The notes: a model not told the origin generated them from the sequence alone. Numbered from the stretch's first letter, positions 1 to 9,007 are shown. The stretch is 64,000 nt of DNA from Nocardia aobensis NBRC 100429 (GCF_000308375.1 NZ_BAFQ01000162.1:1-64000); one strand, 5' to 3'. Translations and numbers: made by a program.

Positions 1-84
1 GGCGAAGGCGGCAAGGGCCAGGGTGGCTGATCCGGCGGTACGCGCGACCGCCTTGGCTCTACTGCTTGTCGTGGTCTTCGACAT
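1..84 (-). CDS. Secreted protein, N-terminal fragment (runs off the left edge)
   Basis: The minus strand opens with ATG at 84 and stays open to the window edge. The 28 visible residues begin MSKTTTSSRAKAVARTAG and continue into an alanine/leucine-rich hydrophobic stretch, the n- and h-regions of a Sec signal peptide. Only the signal peptide is visible, so the mature protein cannot be identified. A long upstream region carrying phased GTAAC-type repeats (438-487) would suit a cell-wall hydrolase or Rpf-like protein, but that is a guess from context. Confidence 0.6.
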   Translation of the reverse strand, partial: MSKTTTSSRAKAVARTAGSATLALAAFA

Positions 85-597
85 TCGATGTTCTTCCCTA
101 CTGTGCGTCGGCCTCGGTGGCCTGCGGCAGGCAGCACTGAACCAGGGCGGGCCCTGTGGACTCACCTCGCGTACTGCATGCTTTTTTCGGATGGCGATCC
201 GGCTACTGACTCAGACTCGACGTCTGACAACCAACGAGGTCACAGGATGGTTGCGGTAGGTGAACGTAAACTTAACTCAAAATGAACAAGCGGTGCCGCT
301 TCTCGCATTTCGCATCGATTGCCACTCGCTATATAGCGCTGACCTGGGGATCTCACAGTCTCGAGACAGTGCTGCGCATCACAGAAAAATAACGAGTGTC
401 GTTGCAAGTCAGGGCGATTTGTCCGCTTTTTCGCCTGTTCGGCAACTGTTCGGTAACGATCGATAACGCTCGGTAACCGCTACCGAGACGCGCTCGATAG
501 ACAGGGTTTGCGGACTGATCGGATTCGCCCGCGAACACATGTCGCCGCGGCGACACGGTGAACGGCCGCAGATCGGCCACGGAAACGCCCGAAACGC
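85..597. other. Long intergenic region upstream of the left-edge secreted protein
   Basis: About 510 bp with no convincing gene on either strand. It is less GC-rich than its surroundings. The only structure seen is the phased repeat block at 438-487. I looked on the minus strand for the conserved core of a ydaO/c-di-AMP riboswitch, which precedes some actinobacterial rpf genes, and did not find it. Promoter and leader of the left-edge gene are expected here. Confidence 0.5.
438..487. promoter_or_regulatory. Four helically phased TCGGTAAC-type repeats plus a palindrome
   Basis: TTCGGCAAC (438), TTCGGTAAC (449), ATCGATAAC (459) and CTCGGTAAC (469) are spaced 11, 10 and 10 bp apart, one helical turn each. 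The last copy also forms CTCGGTA-accgc-TACCGAG, a perfect 7-bp inverted repeat. Direct GTAAC repeats with roughly 11-bp period are the kind of site bound by OmpR-family response regulators; MtrA, which controls cell-wall hydrolase genes in relatives, is the obvious candidate, by inference. The nearest downstream start is the secreted protein at 84 on the minus strand. Confidence 0.45.
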
Positions 598-631
598 GAT
601 CACCCGGCCGCGTGTACGCGGCCGGGTGATC
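598..631 (-). terminator. Hairpin after cbs
   Basis: GATCACCCGGCCGCG, a TGTA loop, then CGCGGCCGGGTGATC: a perfect 15-bp stem 35 bp past the cbs stop codon. There is no clear U-tract, which is usual for actinobacterial terminators. Confidence 0.7.
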
Positions 632-665
632 GAGGGCGAGATGTGCTGTTGTGCGCCGAACGGGA

Positions 666-2060
666 TCAGTGCGTGGGCAAACCCGATCCGCTGAGGAATC
701 CGAGCAGATCGTGGCGGGTGATGACGCCGATCGGCTTACCGTCCTCGACGACCATCAGCGCGTCGGTGGATTCCAGCTCCTTCGTCGCCGCCGACACCGG
801 CTCGCCGGATCCGATCAGCGGGAACGACGGGCTCATATGTTTCGACACCGGATCGGTCAGATGCGCCCGGCCCTCGAACACCGCCGACAGCAGATCGCGC
901 TCGGTGACGCTGCCGGCCACCTCGCCGGCCATCACCGGCGGCTCGGCGCCGACCACCGGCATCTGGGACACGCCGTACTCGCGCAGGATCTCGATGGCGT
1001 CGCGGAGCGTCTCCTGCGGATGGGTGTGCACCAGATCCGGCAGCGCACCGGACTTGCCGCGCAGGACGTCACCGACCGTCGGCTCGGCGGTGCTGCCGTC
1101 GAGGCGACTCTGCAGGAAGCCGTAGGAGCTCATCCAGTTGTCGTTGAAGATCTTCGACAGATAACCGCGGCCGCCGTCGGGCAGGAGCACCACCACGACC
1201 GCCTCCGGATCGCGCTCGGCCACGCGCAGCGCGGCGACCACCGCCATACCGCAGGAGCCACCCACCAGCAGCCCCTCCTCGCGGGCGAGGCGGCGGGTCA
1301 TCTCGAAGCTGTCGGCGTCGGAGACGGCGATGATCTCGTCCGGGACCGCGGGGTCGTAGGCCGAGGGCCAGAAGTCCTCGCCGACCCCCTCGACCAGGTA
1401 CGGCCGGCCGGTGCCACCGGAATAGACCGACCCCTCCGGATCGGCGCCGACGACCTTGACCTTGCCGCCGGACACCTCCTTCAGATACCGGCCCGCACCC
1501 GTGATGGTGCCGCCGGTGCCCACACCGGCCACGAAATGGGTGACCTTGCCCTCGGTGTCGCGCCAGATCTCGGGACCGGTGGTCTCGTAGTGGCTGGCCG
1601 GACCGCCCGGGTTGGAGTACTGGTCGGGCTTCCACGCGCCCGGGATCTCACGGGTCAGCCGGTCCGAGACGCTGTAGTAGCTGTCCGGATGCTCCGGCGG
1701 GACCGCGGTCGGGCAGACGACCACCTCGGCACCGTAGGCACGCAACACGTTGCGCTTGTCCTCGCTGACCTTGTCCGGGCAGACGAAGACGCATTTGTAA
1801 CCGCGCTGCTGGGCGACCAGGGCCAGACCCACTCCGGTGTTTCCGGAGGTCGGTTCCACGATGGTCCCGCCCGGCTTCAGCAATCCCTGCTCCTCGGCGG
1901 CGTCGATCATCCTGACCGCGATGCGGTCCTTCGAGCTGCCGCCGGGGTTGAGATATTCGATCTTCGCGGCCACCACCCCGGAGTTCGGGCCCACCACAGA
2001 GTTCAACCGAACGAGCGGGGTATTTCCGATCAGGTCGACGACGTGGTTCGCGATACGCAT
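666..2060 (-). CDS. cbs: Cystathionine beta-synthase
   Basis: A PLP enzyme that condenses serine with homocysteine to cystathionine in transsulfuration. The 464-residue length equals that of M. tuberculosis Rv1077. The fold-type II core has NPGGSSKDR with the PLP lysine at K44 and the phosphate-binding TSGNTG at 71-76. The last ~125 residues form a pair of CBS domains (TLRDAIEILREYGVSQMPVV, then GKPIGVITRHDLL). The frame stays open to 2228, but ATG 2060 begins MRIANHVVDLIGNTPLV, the normal family start. The neighbouring SGNH hydrolase and thiolase are also neighbours in mycobacteria. The alternative, an O-acetylserine-using cysteine synthase, is less likely because of the CBS pair. Confidence 0.95.
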   Translation of the reverse strand: MRIANHVVDLIGNTPLVRLNSVVGPNSGVVAAKIEYLNPGGSSKDRIAVRMIDAAEEQGLLKPGGTIVEPTSGNTGVGLALVAQQRGYKCVFVCPDKVSEDKRNVLRAYGAEVVVCPTAVPPEHPDSYYSVSDRLTREIPGAWKPDQYSNPGGPASHYETTGPEIWRDTEGKVTHFVAGVGTGGTITGAGRYLKEVSGGKVKVVGADPEGSVYSGGTGRPYLVEGVGEDFWPSAYDPAVPDEIIAVSDADSFEMTRRLAREEGLLVGGSCGMAVVAALRVAERDPEAVVVVLLPDGGRGYLSKIFNDNWMSSYGFLQSRLDGSTAEPTVGDVLRGKSGALPDLVHTHPQETLRDAIEILREYGVSQMPVVGAEPPVMAGEVAGSVTERDLLSAVFEGRAHLTDPVSKHMSPSFPLIGSGEPVSAATKELESTDALMVVEDGKPIGVITRHDLLGFLSGSGLPTH

Positions 2061-2151
2061 AGCTACATCGTCGCAGAGCCGCGCGGGCGGCTTGCGTTTG
2101 GTACGTCGAGCGCTGCGTTTGATCCGGCGAGGACATGGCCGTGCGGTTACT

Positions 2152-2619
2152 ATGCGGATCGTGAGGATGCCGAAGACCGCTCGCGCCGCCGCAGTGGTGG
2201 GCGCGACCGTCGGGGCCGTGACCGCCATCGCGTCCGCCTCGGCCAGCGCACAGACCGTCGAGTTCCCGCAAACGCCGAGTGTGTTCTACGGCGGATTGTG
2301 CGGGGGCAATATCCGGACCTGGGTGGATACCAGTCCCGATTGGCCGGGCCGGGCGGTGTTCAACGTCCAAGCCCTGGCGATCCAGGGGGTGGGCCCGGGA
2401 CAGTATCCGCTGGCCCCGCTGTGCAACGTCGACACCACCGTCGCGTGGCGCAACACCAATACCGGTGCCGCCGGCGAGTACCGCCTGAACGTCGTCTCCG
2501 GGATCTACGGCAGCATCCTGTACGCGGAGTTCCAGAACACCGGGCCGGGTCATATCGAGGTCACGGTCACCACGAACAACCTCAGCATTCCCGCGCACGG
2601 CGCATTCGACGTTTCCTGA
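2152..2619 (+). CDS. Small secreted protein of unknown function
   Basis: About 155 residues. The N-terminus (MRIVRMPKTARAAAVV, then an Ala/Val-rich stretch ending SASASAQ) is a Sec signal peptide with probable cleavage near ASA-Q. The mature ~120 residues are neutral and rich in G, N, T and V, without a motif I recognise; two cysteines (GLCGGN and PLCNVD) could form a disulfide. The start could be ATG 2152, GTG 2161 or ATG 2167; the signal peptide is intact in all three. It is divergent from cbs, and the ~90 bp between the two starts must hold both promoters. Confidence 0.75.
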   Translation: MRIVRMPKTARAAAVVGATVGAVTAIASASASAQTVEFPQTPSVFYGGLCGGNIRTWVDTSPDWPGRAVFNVQALAIQGVGPGQYPLAPLCNVDTTVAWRNTNTGAAGEYRLNVVSGIYGSILYAEFQNTGPGHIEVTVTTNNLSIPAHGAFDVS

Positions 2620-2787
2620 CGCGCGCCGCCTCGTCCCTGGTCGGCGCGTCGCACGCACCGCATAATCGGTAGGACCGGACCGGGCGCGCCCCTCGTGGCC
2701 GCACCGGATTCGCGCCGCCGCGGGCACCGGGCCCGCCGCGGAAGGTCCGGTCGGTGGCAGCGTCGGAGTGAGACGGGAGGTTGGCGC

Positions 2788-3660
2788 GTGGCTTCCAGGA
2801 CGTGGCGGACGGTCGCGGCGAGCGCGGCCGCCGCGGTGGCGGTCGGCTCCGGGGCGGGCACCGCGGGCTGGGCGACCTATCGCCTGCTGATGTCGCAGGC
2901 GCGCGCGGCGCGCACCGTGATCGGCCGCGACACCTCCAAGCCGCCGGAGGCCGACGGCGTGTACACCCGTGACTGTGTGGCTCCGGAACCGTGGCGCGCG
3001 GGCGTGCCGTTCGACCTGCATCTGATGATCTTCGGCGATTCGACGGCCGCCGGAGTGGGCTGCGCCGATGCCGAGCAGGTGCCCGGCGTCCTGGTGGCCC
3101 GGGGTCTGGCCGATGCCACCGGATGGCGAATTCGGCTGAGCACCAAGGCGATTTCGGGCGCCACCTCGAAGGGCCTGGCCGGTCAGGTCGACGCCATGTT
3201 CATCGCCGGCCCGCCGCCGGACGCCGCGGTGATCCTGGTCGGCGCCAATGATGTCACCAAGAAACATTCGATCTGGCGTTCGGCGCAGCGGCTGCGGCAC
3301 GCGGTCGGACGCCTGCGCGAGGCGGGCGCCGTCGTGGTGGTCGGCACCTGCCCGGATCTCGGCACCGTGGCCGCGATCCCGCAACCGTTGAGCACGGTCG
3401 TGCACCGCTGGAGCGCGCGGCTGGCCCGGGCCCAGGTCGGCGCGGTCCGTTCGGCCGGCGGCACGCCCGTGGCGATGGGCGATCTGCTCGGCCACGACTT
3501 CCGCAGCACCCCGGAGGTGCTCTTCTCCGCCGACGGGTTCCATCCCTCGCCCGCCGGATACGCGCTGGCGGCCCGGCACCTGCTCCCGGCACTGCTGCGT
3601 GAGCTCGATGAACGGGATCCATCCCGACCGGGTGTTCCGAGCCACACCGCGGCGACGTAG
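2788..3660 (+). CDS. SGNH/GDSL-family hydrolase, membrane-anchored or secreted
   Basis: A 290-residue esterase-like protein. The block I motif is FGDSTAAGVG with nucleophile S85, block III is GAND (152-155) and block V is DGFHPS with D249 and H252, so the full catalytic set is present. Residues 5-30 form one hydrophobic Ala/Gly/Val segment, a signal anchor or signal peptide. I chose GTG 2788 because GGGAGG lies 8-9 nt upstream; an in-frame GTG at 2695 would add an arginine-rich extension with no ribosome site. It precedes the fadA3-type thiolase as Rv1075c does in M. tuberculosis. The substrate is unknown. Confidence 0.88.
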   Translation: MASRTWRTVAASAAAAVAVGSGAGTAGWATYRLLMSQARAARTVIGRDTSKPPEADGVYTRDCVAPEPWRAGVPFDLHLMIFGDSTAAGVGCADAEQVPGVLVARGLADATGWRIRLSTKAISGATSKGLAGQVDAMFIAGPPPDAAVILVGANDVTKKHSIWRSAQRLRHAVGRLREAGAVVVVGTCPDLGTVAAIPQPLSTVVHRWSARLARAQVGAVRSAGGTPVAMGDLLGHDFRSTPEVLFSADGFHPSPAGYALAARHLLPALLRELDERDPSRPGVPSHTAAT

Positions 3661-3738
3661 ATTCGGGGTTGAATTGTCGTACCCCTGTACCGAAACGGTC
3701 GGCTGACCGATTCGGCGACCCCGATATAAGGAGTCCTC

Positions 3739-4959
3739 ATGCCAGAGGCCGTCATCGTTTCGTTCGCCCGCTCCCCCATCGGCCGCGCAGGCAAGGGTTC
3801 GCTGGTGACCATGCGTCCCGACGACCTCGCCACCCAGATGGTCCGCGCCGCCCTGGACAAGGTTCCGGCGCTGAACCCCGCCGACATCGACGATCTGATG
3901 CTCGGCTGCGGACAGCCCGGCGGCGAGGCCGGATTCAATATGGCCAAGGTGGTCGCCACCCAGCTCGGCTACGACTTCCTGCCCGGCGTGACCCTGAACC
4001 GGTACTGCTCGTCGTCGCTGCAGACCACCCGGATGGCGCTGCACGCCATCAAGGCCGGTGAGGGCGATGTGTTCATCTCCGCCGGTGTCGAGACCGTGTC
4101 GCGGTTCCCGAAGGGCACCTCCGACGGCTGGCCGGACACCCACAACGAGAAGTTCGGCGAGGCCGAGGCCCGCACCGCCAAGCGCGCCGAAGGCGGCTCC
4201 GACGGCTGGGCCGACCCGCGCGAGGGCGGCGACCTGCCCGACATCTACATCGCGATGGGCCAGACCGCCGAGAACGTGGCGCAGTTCACCGGTATTTCGC
4301 GCGAGGACCAGGACCACTGGGGCGTGCGGTCGCAGAACCGCGCCGAGGAGGCCATCAAGGCCGGCTTCTTCGAGCGTGAGATCACCCCGGTGACGCTGCC
4401 CGACGGCACCGTCGTCTCCACCGACGACGGCCCACGCCCCGGCACCACCTACGAGAAGATCTCGCAGCTCAAGCCGGTCTTCCGCCCGGACGGCACCATC
4501 ACCGCCGGTAACGCGTGCCCGCTCAACGACGGCGCCGCCGCGCTGGTCATCATGAGCGACACCAAGGCCAAGGAGCTGGGCCTGACCCCGCTGGCGCGCA
4601 TCGTGTCCACCGGCGTGTCCGGTCTGTCGCCGGAGATCATGGGCCTGGGCCCGATCGAGGCCGTGCGCAAGGCGTTGAAGATCGCCGGCAAGACCATCGA
4701 CGACATCGACCTCTACGAGATCAACGAGGCCTTCGCCGTGCAGGTGCTGGGCTCGGCTCGTGAGCTGAAGATGGATCTGGACAAGCTGAACGTCTCCGGC
4801 GGCGCCATCGCCCTCGGCCACCCGTTCGGCATGACCGGCGCCCGCATCACCGCCACCCTGATCAACAACCTGCAGACCCACGACAAGCAGTTCGGTCTGG
4901 AGACCATGTGTGTCGGCGGTGGCCAGGGCATGGCCATGGTCATCGAGCGCCTGAGTTAG
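3739..4959 (+). CDS. fadA3: Acetyl-CoA C-acyltransferase (thiolase)
   Basis: 406 residues, matching FadA3 (Rv1074c) in length and position beside the SGNH hydrolase and cbs. Thiolase hallmarks: active-site cysteine C90 in LNRYCSSSL, NEAFAVQ, the histidine block GGAIALGHPFGMTGAR and the C-terminal CVGGGQGMAMV. It thiolytically cleaves 3-ketoacyl-CoA, or condenses acetyl-CoA in reverse. ATAAGGAG sits just before the ATG. A terminator-like hairpin follows. The symbol is assigned by synteny, so the chain-length preference is inferred. Confidence 0.92.
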   Translation: MPEAVIVSFARSPIGRAGKGSLVTMRPDDLATQMVRAALDKVPALNPADIDDLMLGCGQPGGEAGFNMAKVVATQLGYDFLPGVTLNRYCSSSLQTTRMALHAIKAGEGDVFISAGVETVSRFPKGTSDGWPDTHNEKFGEAEARTAKRAEGGSDGWADPREGGDLPDIYIAMGQTAENVAQFTGISREDQDHWGVRSQNRAEEAIKAGFFEREITPVTLPDGTVVSTDDGPRPGTTYEKISQLKPVFRPDGTITAGNACPLNDGAAALVIMSDTKAKELGLTPLARIVSTGVSGLSPEIMGLGPIEAVRKALKIAGKTIDDIDLYEINEAFAVQVLGSARELKMDLDKLNVSGGAIALGHPFGMTGARITATLINNLQTHDKQFGLETMCVGGGQGMAMVIERLS

Positions 4960-4970
4960 TAGTACCGCAG

Positions 4971-5008
4971 TCGGCCGGTTCCGCACCGAAAGGTGGGGAG
5001 CCGGCCGA
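4971..5008 (+). terminator. Hairpin after the thiolase gene
   Basis: TCGGCCGGTTCC pairs with GGAGCCGGCCGA around a 14-nt loop, starting 11 bp past the thiolase stop. One mismatch, no U-tract. Confidence 0.6.
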
Positions 5009-5120
5009 TTCGCGTTGCGGGTTCGCACGCGTGTGCTCGTTACCCATCAGGTAATCGACTCCGCTACCCGGACGCGGAAATATCAATGGCGTCAACACCA
5101 CTCGGTTCGAGGAGTTCGAG

Positions 5121-5456
5121 ATGCCTGCCTACGCTGTGGCCCACTTGTACGACGTCGACGTCAATGCGGAAATCGTCGAGTATCTGCGGCGCATCGACGG
5201 GACACTCGCGCCGTTCGGGGGGAAGTTCATCGTCCACGGTGGGCGGCAACTGGTGGCCGAGGGGCCCGCGGACGCGATCGCGATCGTCATCGAATTCCCG
5301 GATTACGCTGCGGCGCAAGCCTGGTACGCCTCGCCGGAGTATCTGGAGATCCTGCCGCTGCGACTGGACAATGCCGCCGGCGTCGCGATTCTGGCCGACC
5401 ACTGCGGTGACGACCACGTCGCCACCGACGTGCTCCCGGCCGAACTGCTCGCGTGA
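5121..5456 (+). CDS. DUF1330 family protein
   Basis: A 111-residue alpha/beta dimeric-barrel type protein. The DUF1330 pattern is clear: YAVAHLYDVDVNAEIVEYLRRID at the start, FGGKFIVHGG in the middle and IVIEFPDYAAAQAWYASPEY. Family members are small cytoplasmic proteins of unknown activity. A GAGTTCGAG ribosome site precedes ATG 5121. It stands alone, convergent with the YccA gene, with a shared terminator between them. Confidence 0.85.
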   Translation: MPAYAVAHLYDVDVNAEIVEYLRRIDGTLAPFGGKFIVHGGRQLVAEGPADAIAIVIEFPDYAAAQAWYASPEYLEILPLRLDNAAGVAILADHCGDDHVATDVLPAELLA

Positions 5457-5506
5457 ATCCCGACCTCTCGTGACCCCGGCAACCCCGATCGGCCGGCCCG
5501 AAACAC

Positions 5507-5540
5507 GAACGGGTGGCTGCCCGCGAGCAGCCACCCGTTC
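5507..5540. terminator. Bidirectional terminator
   Basis: GAACGGGTGGCTGC and GCAGCCACCCGTTC form a perfect 14-bp stem with a 6-nt loop, between the convergent DUF1330 and YccA genes. Confidence 0.8.
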
Positions 5541-5572
5541 ATCGTCGGTCCGGGAGCGGATCCCGGCAAGGA

Positions 5573-6424
5573 TCAGTCGTTCTGCAGATAACTCAGCAGG
5601 CGCAGGATCTCCAGGTACAGCCAGACCAGGGTGACGGTCAGGCCCAAGGCGACGCCCCACGCGGCCTTCTCCGGCGCGCCGGCGCGGATCAGCTGGTCGG
5701 CGGCATCGAAGTCGAGCAGGAAGCTGAAGGCCGCGATCGCGATGCAGATCAGGCTGAAGATGATCGCCACGGTGCCGCCGTCGCGCAGGCCGAAGCCGCC
5801 GGGGGTGAAGAAGGCGGCGACCAGGTTGCCCAGCATCAGCACGATCACGCCGATCATGGCGCCGACGAGCATGCGGGTGAAGCGCGGGGTGACCCGGATG
5901 GCTCCGGTCTTGTAGACCACGAGCATGCCGAAGAACACACCGAAGGTGCCCAGGACGGCCTGGGCGATCAGACCGCCACCGCCGACGCCACCGAATTCCA
6001 CATTGGTGAACATGAACGACAGCGCGCCGAGGAAGAAGCCTTCGGCGGCCGCGTAGCTCAGCACGATGGCCTTGTTGTCCTGCTTGCGGCCGAAGGTGGC
6101 GACCATGACCAGCACGAAGCCGACCAGACCACCGACGATCACGAACAGCGGGGCCAGCGCGTGGTTGGCCGCGGTGGCACCGTAGGCGACGATCGCGGCG
6201 AGGGTGACCACGCCGAGGGTGATGCCGGTCTTGGTGACGACATCGTCGATCGTCATCGGCCGGGTGGCCGGCGCCTGCTGATACGGCTGCTGGACACCGT
6301 ACGGGCTCTGCTGTCCGTACTGCGCGAACTGCCCGGCGCCCGCTGCCGCCGAACCGAATCCCGCGTATCCACCGCCCTGTTGTTGCGGCAAATTTTTGAA
6401 GATCGGGTTACTTGTGGTGCGCAA
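5573..6424 (-). CDS. Bax inhibitor-1 / YccA family membrane protein
   Basis: About 283 residues: a Gly/Gln/Tyr-rich cytoplasmic N-terminus (QQQGGGYAGFG, QYGQQSPYGVQQPYQ) followed by seven hydrophobic helices, as in the actinobacterial BI-1/YccA group. Acidic residues in the last helices (LLDFDAADQL) fit the family's proposed proton or calcium sensing. The frame is open to 6502, but TTG 6424 gives (M)RTTSNPIFKNLP, the usual family start, with GGAAAGG at good spacing. A homologue lies near fadA3 in M. tuberculosis. Physiological role unknown. Confidence 0.88.
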   Translation of the reverse strand: MRTTSNPIFKNLPQQQGGGYAGFGSAAAGAGQFAQYGQQSPYGVQQPYQQAPATRPMTIDDVVTKTGITLGVVTLAAIVAYGATAANHALAPLFVIVGGLVGFVLVMVATFGRKQDNKAIVLSYAAAEGFFLGALSFMFTNVEFGGVGGGGLIAQAVLGTFGVFFGMLVVYKTGAIRVTPRFTRMLVGAMIGVIVLMLGNLVAAFFTPGGFGLRDGGTVAIIFSLICIAIAAFSFLLDFDAADQLIRAGAPEKAAWGVALGLTVTLVWLYLEILRLLSYLQND

Positions 6425-6553
6425 GGTCCCGTGCCTTTCCGAAGTAGCGGTCCACGTCCGTCGTGTCCGTTCTGAGTATCCAACGATCCGCTCCGGGAGC
6501 AAGTTCCCGAACCGGACATCAAATCGGACATATCAGACTGTACTGCCCGTAAT

Positions 6554-7705
6554 CTACTCCCGCCGGGCAGTGTGCAGGCCACACACGGACCGAGTCACGG
6601 TGAATTTGCGATTACGGCCGACCACGTCGGTCGTGCCGACCAAGCGGTCCATGACGCCGCGATAGTTGAGATGGCTGTTGTATACGGTCCACAGCTCGCC
6701 GCCCGGGCGCAGAACCCGCCCGGTTTCGGCGAACATCTTGATCGCCGAGCCGGTGTGCACGGCGGCGCCGACATGGAAAGGGGGGTTGCACAGCACCAGA
6801 TCGGTGCTGTGGTCGCCCACCGCAGCCATCGCGTCGTCGCGGACCACGGTGACCCGGTCGCCGACCCCGTTCGCGGCAGCGGTGGCGCGGGCCGAGGCGA
6901 CCGCGGCCGCGGACTGGTCGGTCCCGACCACGGTGATGTGCGGGCGCGCCTTGGCCAGGGCGGTGGCGAGTATGCCGGTGCCGCAACCGAGATCGATCGC
7001 CTCGCGCGCGTCGGGCTTCATCCGATCCAGGTGTTCGAGCAGGAAGCGGGTGCCGATGTCGAGCCGCGCCCCGGAGAACGCCGCTCCGTGCGCGACCACC
7101 CGCAGAGCGATGTCGTCGAGTTGCTCCCGCAGCGGAAACTGCGGTGGCCCCGGCATTTTCGGCCCGGTCGCCGTGATCGTCCGCGACTTCTGCCGGCCCC
7201 GGCTGGCCTGGACACCGGAAAAGTATTCCGCCAATACGTCGTTCATCGCCGGTGTCAGATACTTGTCGCGGCCGCCGGCGATCACGGTGACCTGTGGATC
7301 GGCGTACCGGGCGACGGTCTCGGCGATTTCGGCGAGACCGGACAGCATGCGAGGTAATCGCAACAGGACGACGGTGACCCCGTCGAGCAGATCCGGCCCC
7401 AGATCGTGCGCGGTGTAGCGATCGGCCAGATCGATGGCGCGGGCATTGTTGGCCAGCGCCTGCTCACCGGTCAGCAGATCCTGGTGCACCCGGATATCGA
7501 GCAGGTCGTGGGCGGCGGCCGCGCCGAGAGTCAGTGCGCCGTAACAGTCGTCGATCACCGCGACCCGGCCCGGGCCGGCCGCCGCGAGCAGTTCCGCGGC
7601 GGTATCGAGGATCAGGCGATCGGCGGCATCGACGGCGTAGAGGTTCACTGCTTCCACATCCGGATAGCGCCGCAATCGGCTCAGTATGTCGTCGACCTCC
7701 AGCAT
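6554..7705 (-). CDS. SAM-dependent methyltransferase, RsmC/RlmG type
   Basis: 383 residues in two halves, as in RsmC and RlmG. Residues 1-190 are a degenerate methyltransferase-like domain. The C-terminal half carries motif I DLGCGTG (238-244) and catalytic NPPF (307-310), typical of enzymes methylating an exocyclic guanine amine (m2G in 16S or 23S rRNA). The HVGAAVHTGSAIKMF segment after NPPF is also characteristic. Rv1072-region synteny does not decide which nucleotide is modified. It is divergent from the lipoprotein gene at 7778. Confidence 0.85.
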   Translation of the reverse strand: MLEVDDILSRLRRYPDVEAVNLYAVDAADRLILDTAAELLAAAGPGRVAVIDDCYGALTLGAAAAHDLLDIRVHQDLLTGEQALANNARAIDLADRYTAHDLGPDLLDGVTVVLLRLPRMLSGLAEIAETVARYADPQVTVIAGGRDKYLTPAMNDVLAEYFSGVQASRGRQKSRTITATGPKMPGPPQFPLREQLDDIALRVVAHGAAFSGARLDIGTRFLLEHLDRMKPDAREAIDLGCGTGILATALAKARPHITVVGTDQSAAAVASARATAAANGVGDRVTVVRDDAMAAVGDHSTDLVLCNPPFHVGAAVHTGSAIKMFAETGRVLRPGGELWTVYNSHLNYRGVMDRLVGTTDVVGRNRKFTVTRSVCGLHTARRE

Positions 7706-7777
7706 TCCTACAGTGTGCTAGACCGTTGCCGTGTCGTCACCACGACCCCTGGCGCCCGACGGCATACCATCGGCCCC

Positions 7778-8368
7778 ATGCGTAACAGGCTGGCATTGAC
7801 GGTGGTTGCCGGACTCCTACTGCTGGCGGGTTGCTCGGACGGCGGCTCGAATCAGACCGGCCGAACGCCGATGCCGCCCGCGACCGGCGCCGTCACGGCG
7901 ACGCCCGAGCCGAGCCAGGCGCCGCCCTCGGGCACCTCACCGCAGCAGGCCACCCCGGCCACCGACACCCGGCTCACCGTGACCGATGTGCGTATCGGCC
8001 ACCACGACGGTTTCGACCGGGTGGTGTACGAGTTCGGCGGCACCGGCGGGGCGCCCGGGTGGACTGTGCGCTACACCGACCGCGCGGTGCAGAACGGCAG
8101 CGGCCGGGAACTGCAGATCGCCGGCGCCTCCATTCTCGAGGTCCAGATCCTGGGCACCGCGTACCCGTGGGACAGCGGGGTGACGCCCTACAGCGGTCCG
8201 GACCCGGTCACCGATCCGAGCGCGCCGAATATCGCCGGCGTCTACGGCGCCCAGGATTACGAGGGCACGACGCAATCGTTCATCGGCGTGAACGCGGACC
8301 GGCCGCCGTTCTCGGTGACCGCGCTGGACCGGCCCGTACGGCTGGTGATCGACATCGCCACCGGGTGA
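7778..8368 (+). CDS. Lipoprotein with AMIN-like domain
   Basis: 196 residues. A lipoprotein signal with lipobox LLAGC (Cys19) is followed by a ~40-residue Pro/Thr/Ala-rich linker. The domain beginning LTVTDVRIGHHDGFDRVVYEF and ending RPVRLVIDIAT is the AMIN-like fold found in actinobacterial envelope lipoproteins. It is probably attached to the outer face of the membrane and may bind cell-wall material. It runs toward the DUF6153/DUF305 pair, whose first gene starts 53 bp downstream; all three could form one transcript. Confidence 0.85.
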   Translation: MRNRLALTVVAGLLLLAGCSDGGSNQTGRTPMPPATGAVTATPEPSQAPPSGTSPQQATPATDTRLTVTDVRIGHHDGFDRVVYEFGGTGGAPGWTVRYTDRAVQNGSGRELQIAGASILEVQILGTAYPWDSGVTPYSGPDPVTDPSAPNIAGVYGAQDYEGTTQSFIGVNADRPPFSVTALDRPVRLVIDIATG

Positions 8369-8421
8369 TCGTCGCCACCCATACCGCCCGGGGGTAAGTG
8401 AACGGTGCGTAGACTGGGGCC

Positions 8422-8955
8422 GTGCTCGCAGTGGGTCGCCTCCGTCGCGTGCCCGGACTCGTCCGGGTGCTCGGTGTGCTGACCCTGCTGATCGGCGTCG
8501 CAGTCATGCACGCGGTGGTCTTCTCCACCGGGCACGCGATGGCCGCCGAACCGGCCGTATCGCCTGCCGCCGTCGCACCGGCGATGACGGGCCCAGCACC
8601 GATTGCGCTTGCCACACAAAGTATTTCGCCAAACCGTCACGGCAACCATTCCGTACCGGCCACCGTGCCCGCCGGGGCGATCACGGACCGATCGATGGCC
8701 GCGCCCATGCGGCCCACCCCCGCGGTAGCCGACGGCTCCGACTGCGACGGCTGCACCACCCACGCCGGTATGCACGCCTGTGTCTTCGTGCTGGTGACCC
8801 TGGCGCTGGCCCTCGGTCTGGCGGTGATCGCCTGGCTCGGCGCCGATCGGATTCTCGGCGCCGGGCACCTCGCGCGCGCCGGCCTGCGCCGGCGCACCCG
8901 GCCACCTCCGTGGACCGTGCTCTCCCTGGCCGACTTGGCGATTCTGCGGATCTGA
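8422..8955 (+). CDS. DUF6153 family membrane protein
   Basis: 177 residues starting at GTG 8422. There is an N-terminal hydrophobic segment (VLTLLIGVAVMHAVVF), an extracytoplasmic region of about 75 residues and a second transmembrane helix (CVFVLVTLALALGLAVIAWL). Just before the second helix lies a metal-ligand-like cluster, CDGCTTHAGMHAC, the most conserved feature. The family commonly sits next to DUF305 genes, as it does here, and both are linked by context to copper or redox stress at the envelope. Function unproven. Confidence 0.8.
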   Translation: MLAVGRLRRVPGLVRVLGVLTLLIGVAVMHAVVFSTGHAMAAEPAVSPAAVAPAMTGPAPIALATQSISPNRHGNHSVPATVPAGAITDRSMAAPMRPTPAVADGSDCDGCTTHAGMHACVFVLVTLALALGLAVIAWLGADRILGAGHLARAGLRRRTRPPPWTVLSLADLAILRI

Positions 8956-9007
8956 CCGGCCCGCCCCGACCGGTCATCGCCCATCGCAATTCCCCAGGAG
9001 CACATTC

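Noticed and set aside
85..597. ydaO (c-di-AMP) riboswitch ahead of the left-edge gene
   Set aside because: The conserved core blocks of that motif were not found on the minus strand.
1648..5028. An 1126-codon open frame on the minus strand
   Set aside because: Arg/Gly/His-rich shadow of the cbs, SGNH and thiolase genes, with no recognisable domain; open only because of high GC3.
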